The position numbers and the translations under genes are program-made. Shown one piece after another: positions 1-10,715 of a stretch of 42,570 nt of DNA. The notes beneath the pieces are model-generated. The model saw only the letters and a list, made by a program, of their open reading frames with translations. It made no database searches and was not told where the DNA came from. Numbering within the stretch: the stretch's first letter is position 1; every line of letters starts with the position of its first letter. The stretch is from K189A clade bacterium (GTDB taxonomy: Bacteria; Pseudomonadota; Gammaproteobacteria; Pseudomonadales; Azotimanducaceae), in assembly GCA_018607725.1 (NCBI GenBank), contig JABBAY010000132.1:1-42570 (forward strand), in the 5' to 3' direction.

Positions 1-121
1 TCAACAGTGTGCTGTAAGGAAATTTGACCCCCATAAGGATGTTAGCCCACTGGGTGAGGCCATAGCGGGACAAAGCACCTAGCGCGCCCCCGAGGCCAAT
101 GGCGATGAGTTCAAAGGTCAT
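1..121 (-). CDS. crcB: Fluoride channel CrcB/FluC, N-terminal part
   Basis: The reverse complement opens with ATG at 121 and reads through the window edge for 40 codons. The translated start (MTFELIAIGLGGALGALSRY) carries the GGxxGAxxRY signature of the Fluc/CrcB family, small dual-topology inner-membrane proteins that export fluoride. The gene is cut by the window edge, so its C-terminal half cannot be seen. It lies 83 bp downstream of rarA on the same strand, matching the rarA-crcB order common in gammaproteobacteria. No fluoride riboswitch was recognised in the short gap upstream. Identification rests on the N-terminal motif and on context. Confidence 0.88.
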   Translation of the reverse strand, partial: MTFELIAIGLGGALGALSRYGLTQWANILMGVKFPYSTLL

Positions 122-204
122 CGCAGGATTTCACAGTGACTTGAGTCTCGGGGCTTGGGCTTTGCGCCTTGGATCGTTGATCAATGACTGACATATTGAG
201 TCGC

Positions 205-1548
205 TCAATTCTTGGGGCTGCGGGGTTTTGCATAGCGCTGGAAATCACTGGCTTGATTTTGATCCGTCAGGCGTTGCAATTTCTCTCGAATCTGAATTTC
301 CAAGCCGCGATCCACAGGCTCATAGTATTTTCGAGCAGCAATTTCTTCAGGAAAATAAGACTCCCCAGCGACAAACGCATCATCAAACTGGTGCGCATAA
401 CGATAGTCGTCGCCATACCCCATGTCCTTCATCATTGTCGTAGGCGCGTTGCGTAAATGCAGGGGCACGTCCAGTGATGGCAAACTTCTGACATCTGCCA
501 GAGCTCGATTATAAGCGGTATAAACCGCGTTACTCTTGGCCGCGGCAGCACAATAAACAATGGCCTGGGCGATCGCCAGCTCACCTTCAGGGCTTCCCAG
601 ACGCTCTTGCACCGACCAGGCATCGAGGGCCATTTGTAACGCGCGGGGATCAGCATTGCCAATGTCTTCCGTGGCCATACGCACCACCCGCCGAGCAATA
701 TAAAAGGGGTCACAACCACCATCGATCATGCGCGCAAACCAGTAGAGCGCAGCATCAGGTGCGCTGCCGCGAACTGCTTTATGCAAAGCCGAAATCTGCT
801 CATAGAAGATGTCCCCGCCCTTATCGAAGCGGCGCAAATCAGCGCCTAGCACTTCAGCCAGGATGGTCTCGCTGACCTGATCATCGGTGGCCAGATCAGA
901 GGCAATTTCCAGCAGGTTCAAGCTGCGTCGCGCATCACCATCGGCCGCCTTTGCCAAGGTCACTAGCAGATCTGCCGAGATCTCAATCTGGCGTTCGCCT
1001 AATCCCCGTGGATCTGCCAGGGCGCGACGCATCAGCGCGGTAAGATCATCGATCTCCAGTGATTTCAAACGATAGATGCGCGCCCGAGAGAGCAACGCGT
1101 TGTTCAACTCGAAAGATGGATTCTCCGTAGTAGCGCCGATAAAAATGACGGTGCCATCCTCAACGTAAGGCAGAAACGCATCTTGTTGGGCTTTATTGAA
1201 ACGATGCACCTCGTCGACGAACAACAAAGTCTTGCGCCCGGACCGAGATTGATTCTGGCGCGCAATCAGGATCGCGTCGCGAATATCTTTAACCCCCGCC
1301 AATACTGCTGAAATGGCCTGGAAATCCACCTCGCAAATATCGGCAATCATTCGCGCAATCGTTGTTTTACCCACACCCGGGGGGCCCCACAGGACCATGG
1401 AATGCAGACTGGAGGTTTCGATGGCGGCGCGCAGCGGCTTGCCTTGGCCCAGCAGATGGGCTTGACCGGCAAACTCATCGAGGCTGCGGGGTCGCATCTT
1501 CGCTGCGAGCGGCTGATACACCGGTTGTTGCTCGAATAATGACTTCAA
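205..1548 (-). CDS. rarA: Replication-associated recombination protein A (AAA+ ATPase)
   Basis: This 447-residue protein matches the usual RarA/MgsA length. It is a clamp-loader-like AAA+ ATPase acting at stalled replication forks. Visible motifs are Walker A GPPGVGKTT near residue 55, Walker B LLFVDEVHRF near 110, and sensor-1 GATTENPSFELN near 140 followed by LLSRARIYRL. The C-terminal half has the tetramerisation-type helical region, including DIGNADPRAL. The start MKSLFEQQPVYQPLAAKMRP is the family's normal N-terminus. It lies 17 bp after lolA in the minus-strand run ftsK-lolA-rarA-crcB, most likely one operon. Confidence 0.97.
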   Translation of the reverse strand: MKSLFEQQPVYQPLAAKMRPRSLDEFAGQAHLLGQGKPLRAAIETSSLHSMVLWGPPGVGKTTIARMIADICEVDFQAISAVLAGVKDIRDAILIARQNQSRSGRKTLLFVDEVHRFNKAQQDAFLPYVEDGTVIFIGATTENPSFELNNALLSRARIYRLKSLEIDDLTALMRRALADPRGLGERQIEISADLLVTLAKAADGDARRSLNLLEIASDLATDDQVSETILAEVLGADLRRFDKGGDIFYEQISALHKAVRGSAPDAALYWFARMIDGGCDPFYIARRVVRMATEDIGNADPRALQMALDAWSVQERLGSPEGELAIAQAIVYCAAAAKSNAVYTAYNRALADVRSLPSLDVPLHLRNAPTTMMKDMGYGDDYRYAHQFDDAFVAGESYFPEEIAARKYYEPVDRGLEIQIREKLQRLTDQNQASDFQRYAKPRSPKN

Positions 1549-1565
1549 CTCAGCTCAACCTGCGG

Positions 1566-2222
1566 TCAGCGATCATCAATGACGTCCACTTCAGTGGGCG
1601 GTATAAACGTAAATGTCGTCTCCGGTATCTGTTGATTGCGGTCAACATCCATCAACTCGATCTGAGTGCGCTGACCTAGGCTGTCACGGAGCACAATCGA
1701 AACCGGTAAGTCTGCGGCGAAGGCAATGGTCAAGGACTCAAACAAACTACCTTCTTGCCGCGGCTCGAGGACGAAAAAATCGTGCTGATCTTCAGCGTAA
1801 TACACCACCAGATATTCATCGGTGATGGCCTTCGCATCACCACCCAATAGCAATATCGGCACTTGCGTAATATCGCGCTGCAACCGAGTGATAATTACCT
1901 GCTCCAAATCGCTATCGAAGGACCAAAAGGTATCGCCATCTGACACCAGGGTTTGGCTTGCCGGCTCAAGGGTTTCAAGCCGAAATTTACCGGGTGTGCT
2001 GACCCAGAGTTGGCCCCGGGCCTGCTGGACAACGTGCTGCTGACTATTCATGGTGGTCTGGATAAAGCTCGCCGACAACGTCTGCAATTGATCGAGCTGC
2101 CGAATCAATTGCGCGCTCCGATCCATAGCCTGAGGCTTGTCAGCTGCGCCGTCAGCGATTGCAGCTTGGCCACCGATGATCCAAGCGAGCATCAACCCCA
2201 ACCATCGTCTATTGAGGCGCAT
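1566..2222 (-). CDS. lolA: Outer-membrane lipoprotein carrier protein LolA
   Basis: The 218-residue protein has a Sec signal peptide (residues 1 to about 23; MRLNRRW, a hydrophobic stretch, then AIADGAADK). Its mature part has LolA features: [44 protein letters not shown] and ILLLGGD. LolA is the periplasmic chaperone that receives lipoproteins from LolCDE and passes them to LolB. The start codon lies inside the 3' end of ftsK (14-bp overlap), which implies translational coupling, and ftsK-lolA-rarA is a conserved gammaproteobacterial order. Nothing is unusual apart from a somewhat acidic C-terminus. Confidence 0.95.
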   Translation of the reverse strand: MRLNRRWLGLMLAWIIGGQAAIADGAADKPQAMDRSAQLIRQLDQLQTLSASFIQTTMNSQQHVVQQARGQLWVSTPGKFRLETLEPASQTLVSDGDTFWSFDSDLEQVIITRLQRDITQVPILLLGGDAKAITDEYLVVYYAEDQHDFFVLEPRQEGSLFESLTIAFAADLPVSIVLRDSLGQRTQIELMDVDRNQQIPETTFTFIPPTEVDVIDDR

Positions 2223-4533
2223 TAACCAGCACCTCCCGCGAGCCGTTACTGTTCATTTCACTCACAAGGCCGGCCTGCTCCATGGTTTCGATCATCCTTG
2301 CCGCCCGGTTATAGCCAATCCGCAGTTTACGCTGGACGGCTGAAATAGACGCTCGACGGGATTCCATGACGAATTGCACCGCTTCGTCATAAAGCAAATC
2401 CTGCTCACCATCGTCGTCGTCCTGAGCACCAGCGACGCCGGGCAACAGCTCATTATCTGATCGAGGATCGAGAATCTCGTCGAGATAATTCGGCGCGCCT
2501 AATTCCTTCCAGCTTTCAACCACTCGATGCACTTCATCATCATCCACAAAGGCACCGTGGACCCGCACCGGTAGCGCAGAGCCCGCTGGCAAGTAAAGCA
2601 TGTCGCCATGACCGAGTAGCTGCTCAGCGCCGCCCTGATCCAGAATCGTCCGTGAGTCGATCTTCGAAGATACCTGAAAGGCAATTCGAGTCGGGACGTT
2701 GGCTTTAATCAGCCCCGTAATCACATCCACGGAAGGTCGCTGCGTGGCAAGGATCAGGTGGATACCAGCGGCCCGGGCTTTTTGCGCAATCCGCGCGATC
2801 AATTCTTCCACCTTTTTGCCAACGATCATCATCATGTCGGCAAACTCGTCAATAATCACGACAATGAATGGCAGGGTCTCAAGATCAGGCGCGGTCTCTT
2901 CCAAGGCCTGCAAGGGAGACGGCTGCCACAATGGATCTTTGAGCGGCGTTCCGGCTTTTGCAGCGTCTTTGACCTTACGATTAAATCCACCAACGTTCCT
3001 GACGCCCATTGCGGCCATCAATCGATAGCGACGTTCCATTTCAGCCACACACCAACGCAGCGCGTTGGCCGCATCCTTCATATCGGTCACGACCGGTGTT
3101 AACAGATGCGGGATGCCCTCGTAAACAGCAAGCTCCAGCATCTTCGGGTCGACCATGATCAGCCGAACATCCTGCGGCGATGCCTTGAACAGCAGCGAGA
3201 TGATCATCGCATTCAAGCCTACTGACTTGCCCGAACCCGTTGTGCCGGCAACCAGTAAGTGTGGCATCTTGCCCAGGTCCACCACCACTGGCTCGCCAGC
3301 GATATCGTGACCCAGCGCAAGACTCAGCGGTGAAGTCGCTTCATCATAGGCGTTGGAACTCAGGACCTGGCTTAATTTGACGATTTCACGGTCAACATTG
3401 GGAATTTCAATGCCAACCACCGATTTACCGGGAATCACTTCTACTACTCGAACACTGATCACCGCCAAAGAGCGGGCCAGGTCTTTCACCAGACTGGTGA
3501 TCTTGCTGACTTTGACCCCGGGCGACGGCTTAATTTCAAACCGCGTAATAACGGGGCCAGGGAAAACTGCCTCAACCTGGGCCTCAATGCCATAGTCCAT
3601 CAGCTTTAGCTCCAACAGACGAGACATGGCTTCAAGGTCATCGGCTGAATAACCCCGAGAATCGTCTAACACCGAGGCATCGAGCAGATGTAAGGCGGGT
3701 AACCCATCCACAGCAGCGACCTTGAATAGATTGCCCTGCTTCTCACGAGCCACTCGAGCGCTGATTTCCGGCGGTTTTGGCGCTGCCTGAAGGATCTTCA
3801 CCGGTTCTCGAGTGAGTTTCTTCTCGACCTCACGCGCCAGTGCTTCATGGCGCCTGCCCGTGACTTCCTTAACCTCGGCGCGCTCACGCCAATAGGTTCG
3901 CAAGCGTTGCCAATTAAGCTGCGCTTGATCAACTGCCAGCAGAAACCAGTGCCCTGCGGTGTCTATGACCTTTAGCCAGGAGATATCAATAAAAGCAGTT
4001 AAACCGAACAGGAAGCTGGCCAGCGATATCAGAGTAGCGCCCACATAACTGAAAGAGGGTTCCAGCAACTGCGCCAACTGACTGCCCAAAACGCCGCCTG
4101 TACCCTCGCGCAGATGCAAGCCTGCACCGTAAAAGTGCAGGCTGGCAATCCCAGCGCCGGCGGTTAACGTCAGCAGCAAACCCAACACTCGAAAGGCAAA
4201 CAGCGGCCAATTGAACGCAATCTCACGGCCGCGCACTCTGAACACAAGCCATGCCTGATAGCCAAGCATCATGGGAAAGATGAATGCCATGTAGCCAAAC
4301 AGAAAAAACAGAACATCAGAGATCCAGGCGCCGGTCTTACCCACCAGATTACTGACCTCGCTGTCCGCGCCTGTATAACTCCAGCCCGCATCCGCGGGAT
4401 CGAAGCTAAACAGCGCAAGACACAGATAAATACACAACGCCACCAAGGCAATCAGTGCACCTTCTTTCAATCGTGGCTGCAAATGGTCCATGATTTCTTC
4501 AGGTGTTTGTGCTTTTATCTTTTCTTCTGCCAA
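2209..4533 (-). CDS. ftsK: DNA translocase FtsK
   Basis: This 774-residue protein is in the range of compact FtsK proteins and much shorter than E. coli FtsK because its linker is short. About four transmembrane segments lie in residues 24-190, followed by a charged linker (about 210-260). The motor has Walker A GTTGSGKS near residue 430, Walker [15 protein letters not shown], and the [17 protein letters not shown] stretch. The C-terminal winged-helix gamma domain, which reads KOPS and activates XerCD at dif, contains [18 protein letters not shown]. The start [18 protein letters not shown] has no strong competing start upstream. It is the first gene of the minus-strand run and is divergent from the small gene at 4726. 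Confidence 0.97.
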   Translation of the reverse strand: MAEEKIKAQTPEEIMDHLQPRLKEGALIALVALCIYLCLALFSFDPADAGWSYTGADSEVSNLVGKTGAWISDVLFFLFGYMAFIFPMMLGYQAWLVFRVRGREIAFNWPLFAFRVLGLLLTLTAGAGIASLHFYGAGLHLREGTGGVLGSQLAQLLEPSFSYVGATLISLASFLFGLTAFIDISWLKVIDTAGHWFLLAVDQAQLNWQRLRTYWRERAEVKEVTGRRHEALAREVEKKLTREPVKILQAAPKPPEISARVAREKQGNLFKVAAVDGLPALHLLDASVLDDSRGYSADDLEAMSRLLELKLMDYGIEAQVEAVFPGPVITRFEIKPSPGVKVSKITSLVKDLARSLAVISVRVVEVIPGKSVVGIEIPNVDREIVKLSQVLSSNAYDEATSPLSLALGHDIAGEPVVVDLGKMPHLLVAGTTGSGKSVGLNAMIISLLFKASPQDVRLIMVDPKMLELAVYEGIPHLLTPVVTDMKDAANALRWCVAEMERRYRLMAAMGVRNVGGFNRKVKDAAKAGTPLKDPLWQPSPLQALEETAPDLETLPFIVVIIDEFADMMMIVGKKVEELIARIAQKARAAGIHLILATQRPSVDVITGLIKANVPTRIAFQVSSKIDSRTILDQGGAEQLLGHGDMLYLPAGSALPVRVHGAFVDDDEVHRVVESWKELGAPNYLDEILDPRSDNELLPGVAGAQDDDDGEQDLLYDEAVQFVMESRRASISAVQRKLRIGYNRAARMIETMEQAGLVSEMNSNGSREVLVNAPQ

Positions 4534-4725
4534 AACACATTCCTCGATACACCCTACACCGGGTTAATTATTGTTACTAATCAATCTGTTAGGTTACAAG
4601 TCGATCATATATCGTCAGGTAAGAATGTTAAATCCTTTTATTCTAAGACCCTGCCCAGATCAGCTATCCCGAACTCGCTGTCTACTGTATCATTTACTGA
4701 CATTCTAGCGGCAGAAAACACCATC

Positions 4726-5013
4726 ATGGCAGGACCCACACAGCCCCAGGTTACTGACGAAGTCTGGGACGACGACCGAGTTAAGAGCTTTCTCAATATG
4801 CAATCCTACGGTGACGAGTCAGAAGACTTTCATATTCTGCTTAAGGCTTATCGTGGTATGCGACCCGCAGACTTCAAACGCTTTCTGACCTTCTTCATTG
4901 AGGCTGGACGCCAACCAGACGCCACGGACAAAGATGGCCGAACCCTGTGGGACATCGCCGAAAAGCATCGACAAGGTGCGGATTTTATTAAAATCAGAGC
5001 CCAGGCTGGATAA
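4726..5013 (+). CDS. PA4642-like small conserved protein
   Basis: This 95-residue soluble protein starts MAGPTQPQVTDEVWDDDRVK. The reading frame stays open upstream to 4483 across the ftsK start, but ATG 4726 is preferred because conserved-looking sequence begins there and the upstream part is AT-rich and biased unlike coding DNA. Features are a helical YRGMRPADFKRFLTFFIEAG and a C-terminal TDKDGRTLWDIAEKHRQ that resembles a single ankyrin-like helix pair. I recall similar proteins annotated as PA4642 family, of unknown function; that name is from memory. It sits between divergent ftsK and trxB, where Pseudomonas has no gene. Confidence 0.75.
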   Translation: MAGPTQPQVTDEVWDDDRVKSFLNMQSYGDESEDFHILLKAYRGMRPADFKRFLTFFIEAGRQPDATDKDGRTLWDIAEKHRQGADFIKIRAQAG

Positions 5014-5046
5014 AGACACACAGCGCCAGTCTGGTCTAGCACAGGA

Positions 5047-6076
<1,030 letters not shown>

Positions 6077-6098
6077 CCCTGCTCGACCGGAGTCGATG

Positions 6099-6806
6099 AT
6101 GACGGTGACCTGGCTGAACTCTGATCAACTGGACTTTCCGCCCGTAGCCTCGGCAATGCAGGAACCCAACGGGTTGGTTGCGGCCGGCGGCGACCTCAGC
6201 CCAGAGCGGTTGTTACTGGCCTACCGGCGCGGCCTCTTCCCCTGGTATAACCCAGGAGAACCGATTCTATGGTGGTCCCCCGATCCGCGCGGCGTATTGT
6301 TCGCCGACGAGCTCAAAATCAGTCGCAGTCTTGGCAAATTATTGAACCGACACCCGTTCTCTGTGCATGTAGATCGGGACTTCGCCGCTGTGATTCACCA
6401 CTGTAGTCAGCCTCGAGTCTATGCAGCGGATACCTGGATCAATCCAGAGATGCAAGCCGCCTACATCCGCTTGCACGAACTCGGGTATGCGCACTCCATT
6501 GAATGTTACCAAGACGATATACTTGTGGGTGGCTTGTACGGCATTGGACTTGGCAAGCTGTTCTTTGGTGAGTCTATGTTCCACACCGTCACAGATGCTT
6601 CTAAAGTGGCTTTCGCGCACCTTAATCGATTGATGTTGGCCCTCGGCAGTCCGATGATAGATTGTCAGATGGATAATCCCCACCTGCGAACTCTGGGTTT
6701 ACGAGAAATCAGTCGTGAAGACTTTATCGCGATCGTCGATGTTTATGCCCAACCTGACCTGCAGATCGACTGGCAGCAGGTGCCAGCGATGCTACCGCCA
6801 TGGTAA
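6099..6806 (+). CDS. aat: Leucyl/phenylalanyl-tRNA--protein transferase
   Basis: Aat adds Leu or Phe to proteins with N-terminal Arg or Lys, making them N-degron substrates for ClpS-ClpAP, both encoded 2-5 kb downstream here. The 235-residue product has the family landmarks FPPVASAMQEPNGLVAAGGDLSP, YRRGLFPWY, WWSPDPRGVL and GGLYGIGLGKLFFGESMF. Two ATGs lie back to back (6096 and 6099); CGGAG at 6088-6092 is better spaced for 6099. An open frame continues upstream to 5892, but it lies in the shadow of trxB. The 22-bp gap after trxB suggests co-transcription. Confidence 0.95.
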   Translation: MTVTWLNSDQLDFPPVASAMQEPNGLVAAGGDLSPERLLLAYRRGLFPWYNPGEPILWWSPDPRGVLFADELKISRSLGKLLNRHPFSVHVDRDFAAVIHHCSQPRVYAADTWINPEMQAAYIRLHELGYAHSIECYQDDILVGGLYGIGLGKLFFGESMFHTVTDASKVAFAHLNRLMLALGSPMIDCQMDNPHLRTLGLREISREDFIAIVDVYAQPDLQIDWQQVPAMLPPW

Positions 6807-6816
6807 CTTAATCATC

Positions 6817-7542
6817 ATGAGCCATGACCCTTTAGCCACACTCGCGAAGCTGCGATTCTATACGACCCCTGGTCACCCTTGCAGCTATCTCGAGAATCGC
6901 GAGGCCGTCACGCTGTTTGCCGACCCACACGCGGAAATTGATACGGCCACCTACTCGGCGCTGTCTGCGGTTGGTTTTCGACGCAGTGGTTCGCATATTT
7001 ACAGACCTCACTGTCAGTCATGTCAGGCCTGCGTTCCGGTCCGTGTCGTGGTTGCAGACGCGACTATGAATCGTCGACAGCGACGAATTTGGAAGAAGAA
7101 TCAAGATTTGACTGTCAGCATCGAGCAGCCACGATTAACCGCCGAATACTTTGCCCTGTATGACCGCTATATCACCGAACGTCATGCTGACGGCGATATG
7201 TTCCCGGCAGAGGCCGAACAATTTCAAACTTTTCTGGTGGACGGCCGCAAGGAAGCTCGCTTCGTTGAGTTTCGTCTGGATGGGCGGTTGCTGGCGGTTG
7301 CCGTCAGCGATGAACTCGACAACGCGCTATCAGCCGTCTACACCTTTTTTGCGCCAGAACAAGATCAGCGCAGCCTCGGGACCTTTGCCGTGTTATGGCT
7401 GATCGAAGCCGCCCGTCAACAGCAAAAAACCTGGCTGTATCTAGGCTATTGGATCAAAGAATGCCAGAAGATGAGCTACAAAACCGAATACCAACCGATT
7501 GAACTGTATCTCGACAATCGTTGGCTCGCCTTGCAGCCCTGA
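6817..7542 (+). CDS. bpt: Aspartate/glutamate leucyltransferase (Ate1/Bpt type)
   Basis: This second N-degron transferase of the bacterial Bpt type (often annotated ate) puts leucine on N-terminal Asp or Glu. ATG 6817 (MSHDPLATLAKLRF) gives 241 residues, the normal length. Visible hallmarks are CSYLENREAVTLFADP, the Cys cluster HCQSCQACVPVRV near residues 67-75, RRIWKKNQDL, and YLGYWIKECQKMSYK near the C-terminus. It begins 10 bp after aat. Having aat, bpt, clpS and clpA within 5 kb makes this an almost complete N-degron locus. Confidence 0.95.
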   Translation: MSHDPLATLAKLRFYTTPGHPCSYLENREAVTLFADPHAEIDTATYSALSAVGFRRSGSHIYRPHCQSCQACVPVRVVVADATMNRRQRRIWKKNQDLTVSIEQPRLTAEYFALYDRYITERHADGDMFPAEAEQFQTFLVDGRKEARFVEFRLDGRLLAVAVSDELDNALSAVYTFFAPEQDQRSLGTFAVLWLIEAARQQQKTWLYLGYWIKECQKMSYKTEYQPIELYLDNRWLALQP

Positions 7543-7607
7543 TCCACTGCAGCTAATGGCTGGCTCGAAGATCGGATTCCGGCTTTGTGAACAATAGTGA
7601 CAGTGCT

Positions 7608-7636
7608 TTGCTAAGCCCTGGGTTTTCGTGCAAAAT
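7608..7636 (+). promoter_or_regulatory. Candidate infA promoter overlapping a small palindrome
   Basis: TTGCTA (7608-7613) and CAAAAT (7631-7636) have a 17-bp spacer in the 135-bp gap between bpt and infA. The -10 region lies inside the inverted repeat CGTGCA-AAA-TGCACG (7627-7641). The predicted start near 7643 leaves about 35 nt before the initiation codon. This is read by eye; relatives often have a separate infA promoter. Confidence 0.4.
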
Positions 7637-7677
7637 GCACGCCTTTTCAACATGCACTTCGGTACAGAGGACTTAAA

Positions 7678-7893
7678 TTGGCAAAAGAAGAACAGATTCA
7701 AATGGTCGGCACGGTAGTTGATACCTTACCGAATACCATGTTCAAGGTGGAACTGGAGAATGGGCATAAGATTATCGCGCACATTTCCGGAAAAATGCGG
7801 AAGAATTACATCAAAATTCTTACTGGCGATAAGGTGAAAGTCGAACTGACACCTTACGATTTGACCAAAGGTCGTATTACTTTCCGCGAATAG
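7678..7893 (+). CDS. infA: Translation initiation factor IF-1
   Basis: The 71-residue protein is a full-length IF-1, an S1/OB-fold protein that occupies the ribosomal A site during initiation. The sequence ([18 protein letters not shown]...[24 protein letters not shown]...[13 protein letters not shown]) is nearly invariant in bacteria. The start codon is TTG at 7678: it gives exactly the canonical N-terminus, no ATG lies in frame before Met9, and AGAGGA at 7666-7671 is correctly placed for it. A TTG start on this essential factor is unusual. It lies between bpt and convergent clpA, as in Pseudomonas and E. coli relatives. Confidence 0.97.
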   Translation: MAKEEQIQMVGTVVDTLPNTMFKVELENGHKIIAHISGKMRKNYIKILTGDKVKVELTPYDLTKGRITFRE

Positions 7894-8177
7894 CCCCCGC
7901 CCGGGTAGCGCCTGCTATCCGTATGCGTTTATCTGGCCCTTGGTTCTTGTTAGGAAATTTTTCACGCAACACAACAAGCAACGGGTCAGCACACCGATCT
8001 ACCACTACACTATGCATATCCGCCGTTAAAAGCCGGCCTCGCTGAGCCCTGCCTGACAATTAAACGACGCCTACTGCTTACCGGCGCCCAACAGACGCGC
8101 CAGCCTAACAACTCTTTAACACCTGTTAGCCATCCGCCGATGGCTAACCATGTCAAAAGCCGCAGAACAACAGTAAC
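7894..8177. other. Gene-free region between convergent infA and clpA
   Basis: These 284 bp contain no convincing ORF, tRNA or family RNA. They hold a weak hairpin just after infA (GGTAGC/GCTATCC, no T-tract) and the strong 10-bp palindrome listed separately. Its position between two converging genes makes transcript ends the most likely content. Confidence 0.6.
8125..8148. repeat. Perfect 10-bp inverted repeat, 4-nt loop
   Basis: GTTAGCCATC and GATGGCTAAC are perfectly complementary around the loop CGCC. The repeat lies 30 bp after the clpA stop (minus strand) and 232 bp after infA. Neither strand continues with a T-tract, so it is not a canonical intrinsic terminator. It may be a 3'-end-stabilising hairpin or a protein-binding site. 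Confidence 0.7.
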
Positions 8178-10439
8178 TCAGGCAGACACAGGCTCATCAA
8201 TCTCCAGCACTAGGTCATCAGCCCGCACCACGACGTGGACCACGCCACCGTTGTTCGACAATCGACCGAAGAGAATATCTTCTGCCAGCTCCTTCTTGAT
8301 TTTCGACTGAATCAAGCGCTGCATAGGTCTTGCGCCCATGGTCTTGTCGTACCCGTGTACAGCGAGCCAGGCACGCGCTTCGTCGCTGATTTCCAACACA
8401 ACTTTCTTACTATCCAACTGAACCTGAATTTCAACCAGGAACTTATCGACCACGGTTTTAATCACCTCGGGCGACAAGGCATCAAACTGAATAATCGAAT
8501 CCAGACGGTTACGGAATTCTGGCGTGAACATTTTCTTCAACACCTCCATGCCATCGGTGGCATGATCTTGATGCGTAAAGCCAATGGAGGATCGACCCAT
8601 TTCCTGGGCGCCGGCATTGGTGGTCATGACAATGATGACATTCCGGAAATCAGCCGCGCGACCGTTATTATCCGTCAGCGTACCGTGATCCATCACCTGC
8701 AACAGCAAATTAAAGACTTCAGGATGTGCTTTTTCAATTTCATCGAGCAGCAATACACAGTGCGGATGCTTGGTGACTTCTTCGGTCAACAAGCCACCTT
8801 GATCAAAACCGACATATCCAGGCGGTGCACCAATCAAACGAGAAACTGTATGTCGCTCCATGTATTCAGACATATCGAAGCGAATTAACTCGATCCCCAT
8901 GATGCTGGCAAGCTGTCGACAGACTTCGGTCTTACCAACGCCAGTTGGGCCAGCAAACAGGAACGAACCAATCGGCTTATCGCTGTCCTTGAGACCCGCC
9001 CTTGACAGTTTGATGGCACTGGCCAACGTATTGATCGCTTCATCTTGACCAAAAATAACCATCTTAAGATTCGTTTCAAGATCTTTTAGTGCTTTTTTAT
9101 CGGAAGACGACACTGTGCTTGGTGGTATACGCGCTATTTTGGCCACCATTTTTTCAACGTCAGTCACATTAATCACTTTCTTGCGTTTGTTCGCTGGCTG
9201 AATTTGCTGAAAAGCACCGGCCTCATCGATAACATCGATTGCCTTGTCTGGCATAAACCGGTCATTGATATAGCGGTCAGCCAACTCTGCAGCCACCCGT
9301 AGTGCCTTATCCGTATACTTGAGGTTGTGGTGCTCTTCGAACCGCGATTTCAAACCTTTCAATATCTGATAGGTGTCTTCCACGCTGGGTTCTATCACAT
9401 CGATTTTCTGAAACCGGCGTGACAGCGCCCGATCTTTGTCAAAGATACCGCGGTACTCTTGATACGTTGTTGATCCCATGCACCGCAGGTCACCTGATGC
9501 CAACAGCGGCTTGAGCAGATTCGATGCATCCATCACACCACCAGACGCCGCACCGGCACCGATGATGGTATGAATTTCATCGATAAACAAAATTTGGTTT
9601 TGCTTTTTAGTTAACTCCGCCAGAAGATTTTTCAGGCGTTTTTCGAAGTCACCACGGTATTTAGTCCCTGCCAGAAGCGCACCGAGATCCAGCGAGTAGA
9701 CGACACTGTCTTTGATGACATCGGGCACTTTGCCATCAACTATCATCTTTGCCAGGCCTTCGGCGATGGCCGTCTTACCGACACCGGACTCACCAACCAG
9801 CAAGGGGTTGTTTTTGCGGCGTCGAGACAGCGTTTGAATAACTCGCTCAACCTCGTCCTGACGACCTACCAGAGGATCAATCAAGCCCTTACGTGCTTGC
9901 TCATTGAGATTACTGGCAAATTGCTCTAACGAACTGGGTGCCTTCTCCTCAGCGTTACCGTCTTCGTCGACCTGCTCACCGGATTCAACATCTTCTTGGC
10001 CAGCGACTTTAGGTGTGCCGTGGGCGATAAAATTCACCACATCAATTCGATTTACTTCCTGTTGCTTGAGGATATAAACCGCATGACTTTCCTGCTCACT
10101 GAAGATCGCCACCAGCACACTGGCACCTGTGACCTCTTTTCGACCGGACGACTGAACATGAAACACAGCACGCTGAAGAACACGCTGAAATCCTAGTGTC
10201 GGTTGAGTCTCACGATCGGTCTCGTTCGCCGGGATAAGGGGCGTGGTTGCATCCAAGAAATCCTGCAACTCTTTGCGTAACGCGTCGAGATCCGCACCAC
10301 AAGCACGCAACACGTCAATAGCGACGGCATTATCCAGCAGCGCCAATAACAAATGCTCGACCGACATCAATTCATGCCGCTTGGCTCGGGCGTCCTTGAA
10401 CGCTAAATTCAGTGTTACTTCAAGGTCTCTACTAAGCAT
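8178..10439 (-). CDS. clpA: ATP-dependent Clp protease ATP-binding subunit ClpA
   Basis: ClpA is the hexameric AAA+ unfoldase that feeds substrates to ClpP. The 753-residue length matches E. coli (758). The order is an N-domain (about 1-145, start [23 protein letters not shown]), an acidic linker (about 147-170), AAA-1 with [13 protein letters not shown], and AAA-2 with [12 protein letters not shown] and [24 protein letters not shown]. The ClpP-docking loop reads IGF where E. coli ClpA has IGL. No ClpB-type middle coiled coil is present. clpS lies upstream on the same strand across a 276-bp gap, so clpA may have its own promoter. Confidence 0.97.
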   Translation of the reverse strand: MLSRDLEVTLNLAFKDARAKRHELMSVEHLLLALLDNAVAIDVLRACGADLDALRKELQDFLDATTPLIPANETDRETQPTLGFQRVLQRAVFHVQSSGRKEVTGASVLVAIFSEQESHAVYILKQQEVNRIDVVNFIAHGTPKVAGQEDVESGEQVDEDGNAEEKAPSSLEQFASNLNEQARKGLIDPLVGRQDEVERVIQTLSRRRKNNPLLVGESGVGKTAIAEGLAKMIVDGKVPDVIKDSVVYSLDLGALLAGTKYRGDFEKRLKNLLAELTKKQNQILFIDEIHTIIGAGAASGGVMDASNLLKPLLASGDLRCMGSTTYQEYRGIFDKDRALSRRFQKIDVIEPSVEDTYQILKGLKSRFEEHHNLKYTDKALRVAAELADRYINDRFMPDKAIDVIDEAGAFQQIQPANKRKKVINVTDVEKMVAKIARIPPSTVSSSDKKALKDLETNLKMVIFGQDEAINTLASAIKLSRAGLKDSDKPIGSFLFAGPTGVGKTEVCRQLASIMGIELIRFDMSEYMERHTVSRLIGAPPGYVGFDQGGLLTEEVTKHPHCVLLLDEIEKAHPEVFNLLLQVMDHGTLTDNNGRAADFRNVIIVMTTNAGAQEMGRSSIGFTHQDHATDGMEVLKKMFTPEFRNRLDSIIQFDALSPEVIKTVVDKFLVEIQVQLDSKKVVLEISDEARAWLAVHGYDKTMGARPMQRLIQSKIKKELAEDILFGRLSNNGGVVHVVVRADDLVLEIDEPVSA

Positions 10440-10715
10440 TTACTTTTTCCTGATTAAGACTTTCTCAGCCCTACTGGGCCATTGACCGGTTGATGCCAGG
10501 AGACCCAACAGCGGGTTAATCCAGGACTTTTTGCATCGACGTAAGGTACTACGCACTTTTGTACTGTTCTGCTCTATTTCGCAGCGCCCTATTTCGCAGC
10601 GCTCTACTTCGCAGCGCTCTACTTTTTATCTCTCTACTGTGTGCTTCTCAATCGCGCTGCTTGTTTTAAAAAGTCTGCTTGCACTTGAGAGTATTTCTTA
10701 TTCGCTGTTCACAAT
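10440..10715. other. clpS-clpA intergenic region with tandem repeat
   Basis: This 276-bp gap separates co-oriented clpS and clpA. It contains the 15-bp tandem repeat listed separately and otherwise T-rich plus-strand sequence. The open frame on the plus strand (10531-10719) is a low-complexity by-product of the repeat and has no ribosome site. The clpA promoter must lie here or upstream of clpS; I cannot assign it. Confidence 0.6.
10572..10628. repeat. 15-bp direct tandem repeat, about 3.7 copies
   Basis: Three complete units occur at 10572-10586, 10587-10601 and 10602-10616 with consensus CTCTAYTTCGCAGCG, followed by a partial copy CTCTACTT that decays into T-rich sequence. Copies differ at one or two positions. 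The array lies 132 bp upstream of the clpA start. A unit of 15 bp keeps frame but no gene is supported here. The array could vary in copy number by slippage. Confidence 0.85.
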
